Of a DNA stretch of 64,000 bases, positions 63,171 to 64,000 are shown in pieces (the stretch's first letter is position 1; each line of letters opens with the position of its first letter). Under the pieces are notes generated by a model. That model was not told where the DNA came from and made no database searches. It saw nothing but the letters and a program-made list of their open reading frames with translations. The translations under genes and the position numbers were made by a program. Origin of the DNA: Osedax fenrisi (lineage: Eukaryota; Annelida; Polychaeta; Sabellida; Siboglinidae); NCBI GenBank assembly GCA_964019155.1, contig OZ025244.1, positions 44,090,220-44,154,219 of the forward strand, read 5' to 3'.

Positions 63171-63370
63171 TTTCTAACAGTGTACGTACTCATACAAGAA
63201 CACTGTACTTGTTTGGGTACTTCTTACGATAATAGGTACAATTGCGCAGTGGATATATATAGCTCATACGTATTGTATTACTTAACAATAGAAGTAAACA
63301 ATACCACGTGGTGGTCTATTATCGCTACGGGAGCATGCTATTGTCACCCGCAGCGAGCGTTGTTGTCGAC

Positions 63371-63435
63371 ATGCGCACTACAAACATTCTATTGTTAGTG
63401 GTATTCTGGGTAATCGTGATTACATCACTACCCAG
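63371..63435 (+). CDS. candidate signal-peptide first exon of an unknown plus-strand gene
   Basis: Reads MRTTNILLLVVFWVIVITSL followed by PRY, a good secretory signal (basic start, long hydrophobic core). A GT at 63440 would end it in phase 0. A possible second exon follows an AG at 63794-63795: VPHEHDCKYYNMHES. Neither the gene nor the splice is proven; no recognised family. Confidence 0.3.
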
Positions 63436-64000
63436 ATATGTGTGGACATCTATAGATGTGTATTGTATACAGTATTTAATATCAACAGTGATATCTTATT
63501 CAATATTCTAAAACATTTTATAATTAAAAATACAAATACAAATAAATATAACATCATTATTGATATATATATATAATATTCGTTGTATGTGTTCATACTA
63601 TATAGGCATCAATAAATGATAAATGTACTATAAATGTATATATATGTACTATTTACTAGTGAATAATTTATTGTCAATTTCATCTAAAGTTCAAATTTTA
63701 ATATTAAAATAATTTAAACATAAGATTAAAATTAAAATATAATGTCGCTGTATACAGCTATAGGTATCGCTATAGTTGTATCAAATATACTGTAGGTGCC
63801 ACATGAACACGACTGCAAGTACTACAACATGCATGAGTCATATAACATACATGAGTCATACTACACGACTGTACGATGTACACGTGACCAGGCGGCCTGA
63901 CGTATAGTTAACAGAATAGCTGACACGTGACTCGCGTGACTCACGTGACTCATTAATTACGTGATATAGCGAGTTACAATGCACGATCAACTTCTACGGA
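63436..64000. other. window end, mostly unassigned
   Basis: A+T-rich to about 63740, then a more complex tail with three CACGTG motifs (63881, 63924, 63942) in GTGACTCACGTGACT-like sequence. No gene supported apart from the weak exon above. Confidence 0.45.

Larger units (their letters stand above)
57806..63182 (+). mobile_element. 5.4-kb CACTG-ended element (CACTA/EnSpm-like)
   Basis: Ends CACTGTTAAAAAT at the left and the complement of CACTGTTAGAAAT at the right, flanked by TA. Both subterminal regions hold tandem blocks built on GTGGAATACC / GGTATTT (57840-58100 and 62785-63170), the layout of CACTA elements. The interior is A+T rich with a small C2H2-like ORF, minisatellites and a nested foldback element. 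No transposase recognised. The superfamily is inferred from end sequence and layout. Confidence 0.6.

Overview
The window is animal (metazoan) nuclear DNA, very A+T rich, from an invertebrate that I cannot name. Coding sequence is cut into short exons (about 60-240 bp) separated by A+T-rich introns crowded with microsatellites and transposon remnants. Exon calls rest on reading-frame continuity across GT/AG junctions plus recognisable extracellular protein modules. As an arithmetic check, the exons called from 3921 to 27620 sum to 4224 nt (1408 codons) and those on the minus strand from 57350 to 28825 sum to 2616 nt (872 codons); both are exact multiples of three and end in a stop.

Plus strand, 166-27620: the 3' part of a perlecan-like basement-membrane proteoglycan core protein. 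A run of immunoglobulin (Ig) domains (166-14150) is followed by LG1-EGF-EGF-LG2-EGF-EGF-LG3, the order of perlecan domain V (endorepellin). The 5' part lies left of the window.

Minus strand, 57350-28825: a secreted zinc metalloprotease in tail-to-tail orientation with the perlecan gene (about 1.2 kb between stop codons). It reads prodomain - furin-like site - astacin protease - EGF - CUB - Ser/Thr-rich linker - von Willebrand factor A (vWA) - Thr-rich linker - MAM. The first half resembles nematode NAS-type astacins; the added vWA and MAM domains make an architecture I do not recognise. Its signal-peptide exon was not found.

Introns: there are at least nine hAT-type elements, most with 8-bp target duplications; one (51277-53420) keeps pieces of transposase and sits inside a tRNA-derived SINE. 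I also see a four-copy SINE family, a four-copy 450-bp MITE family with 30-bp inverted ends, two TTAA-flanked elements sharing one TTAA, a pogo-like MITE nested in a hAT element, two non-LTR retrotransposon 3' fragments, and several long perfect or near-perfect palindromes.

Right end, 57351-64000: a 5.4-kb element with CACTG ends (57806-63182), subterminal tandem repeats, a small C2H2-like ORF and a nested 544-bp foldback element. The last 0.8 kb has a weak candidate for a signal-peptide exon on the plus strand.

Working picture: two extracellular-matrix genes lie side by side, a matrix proteoglycan and a multidomain matrix protease. Splice donors in both genes favour T at position +3 (GTTAGT and relatives).
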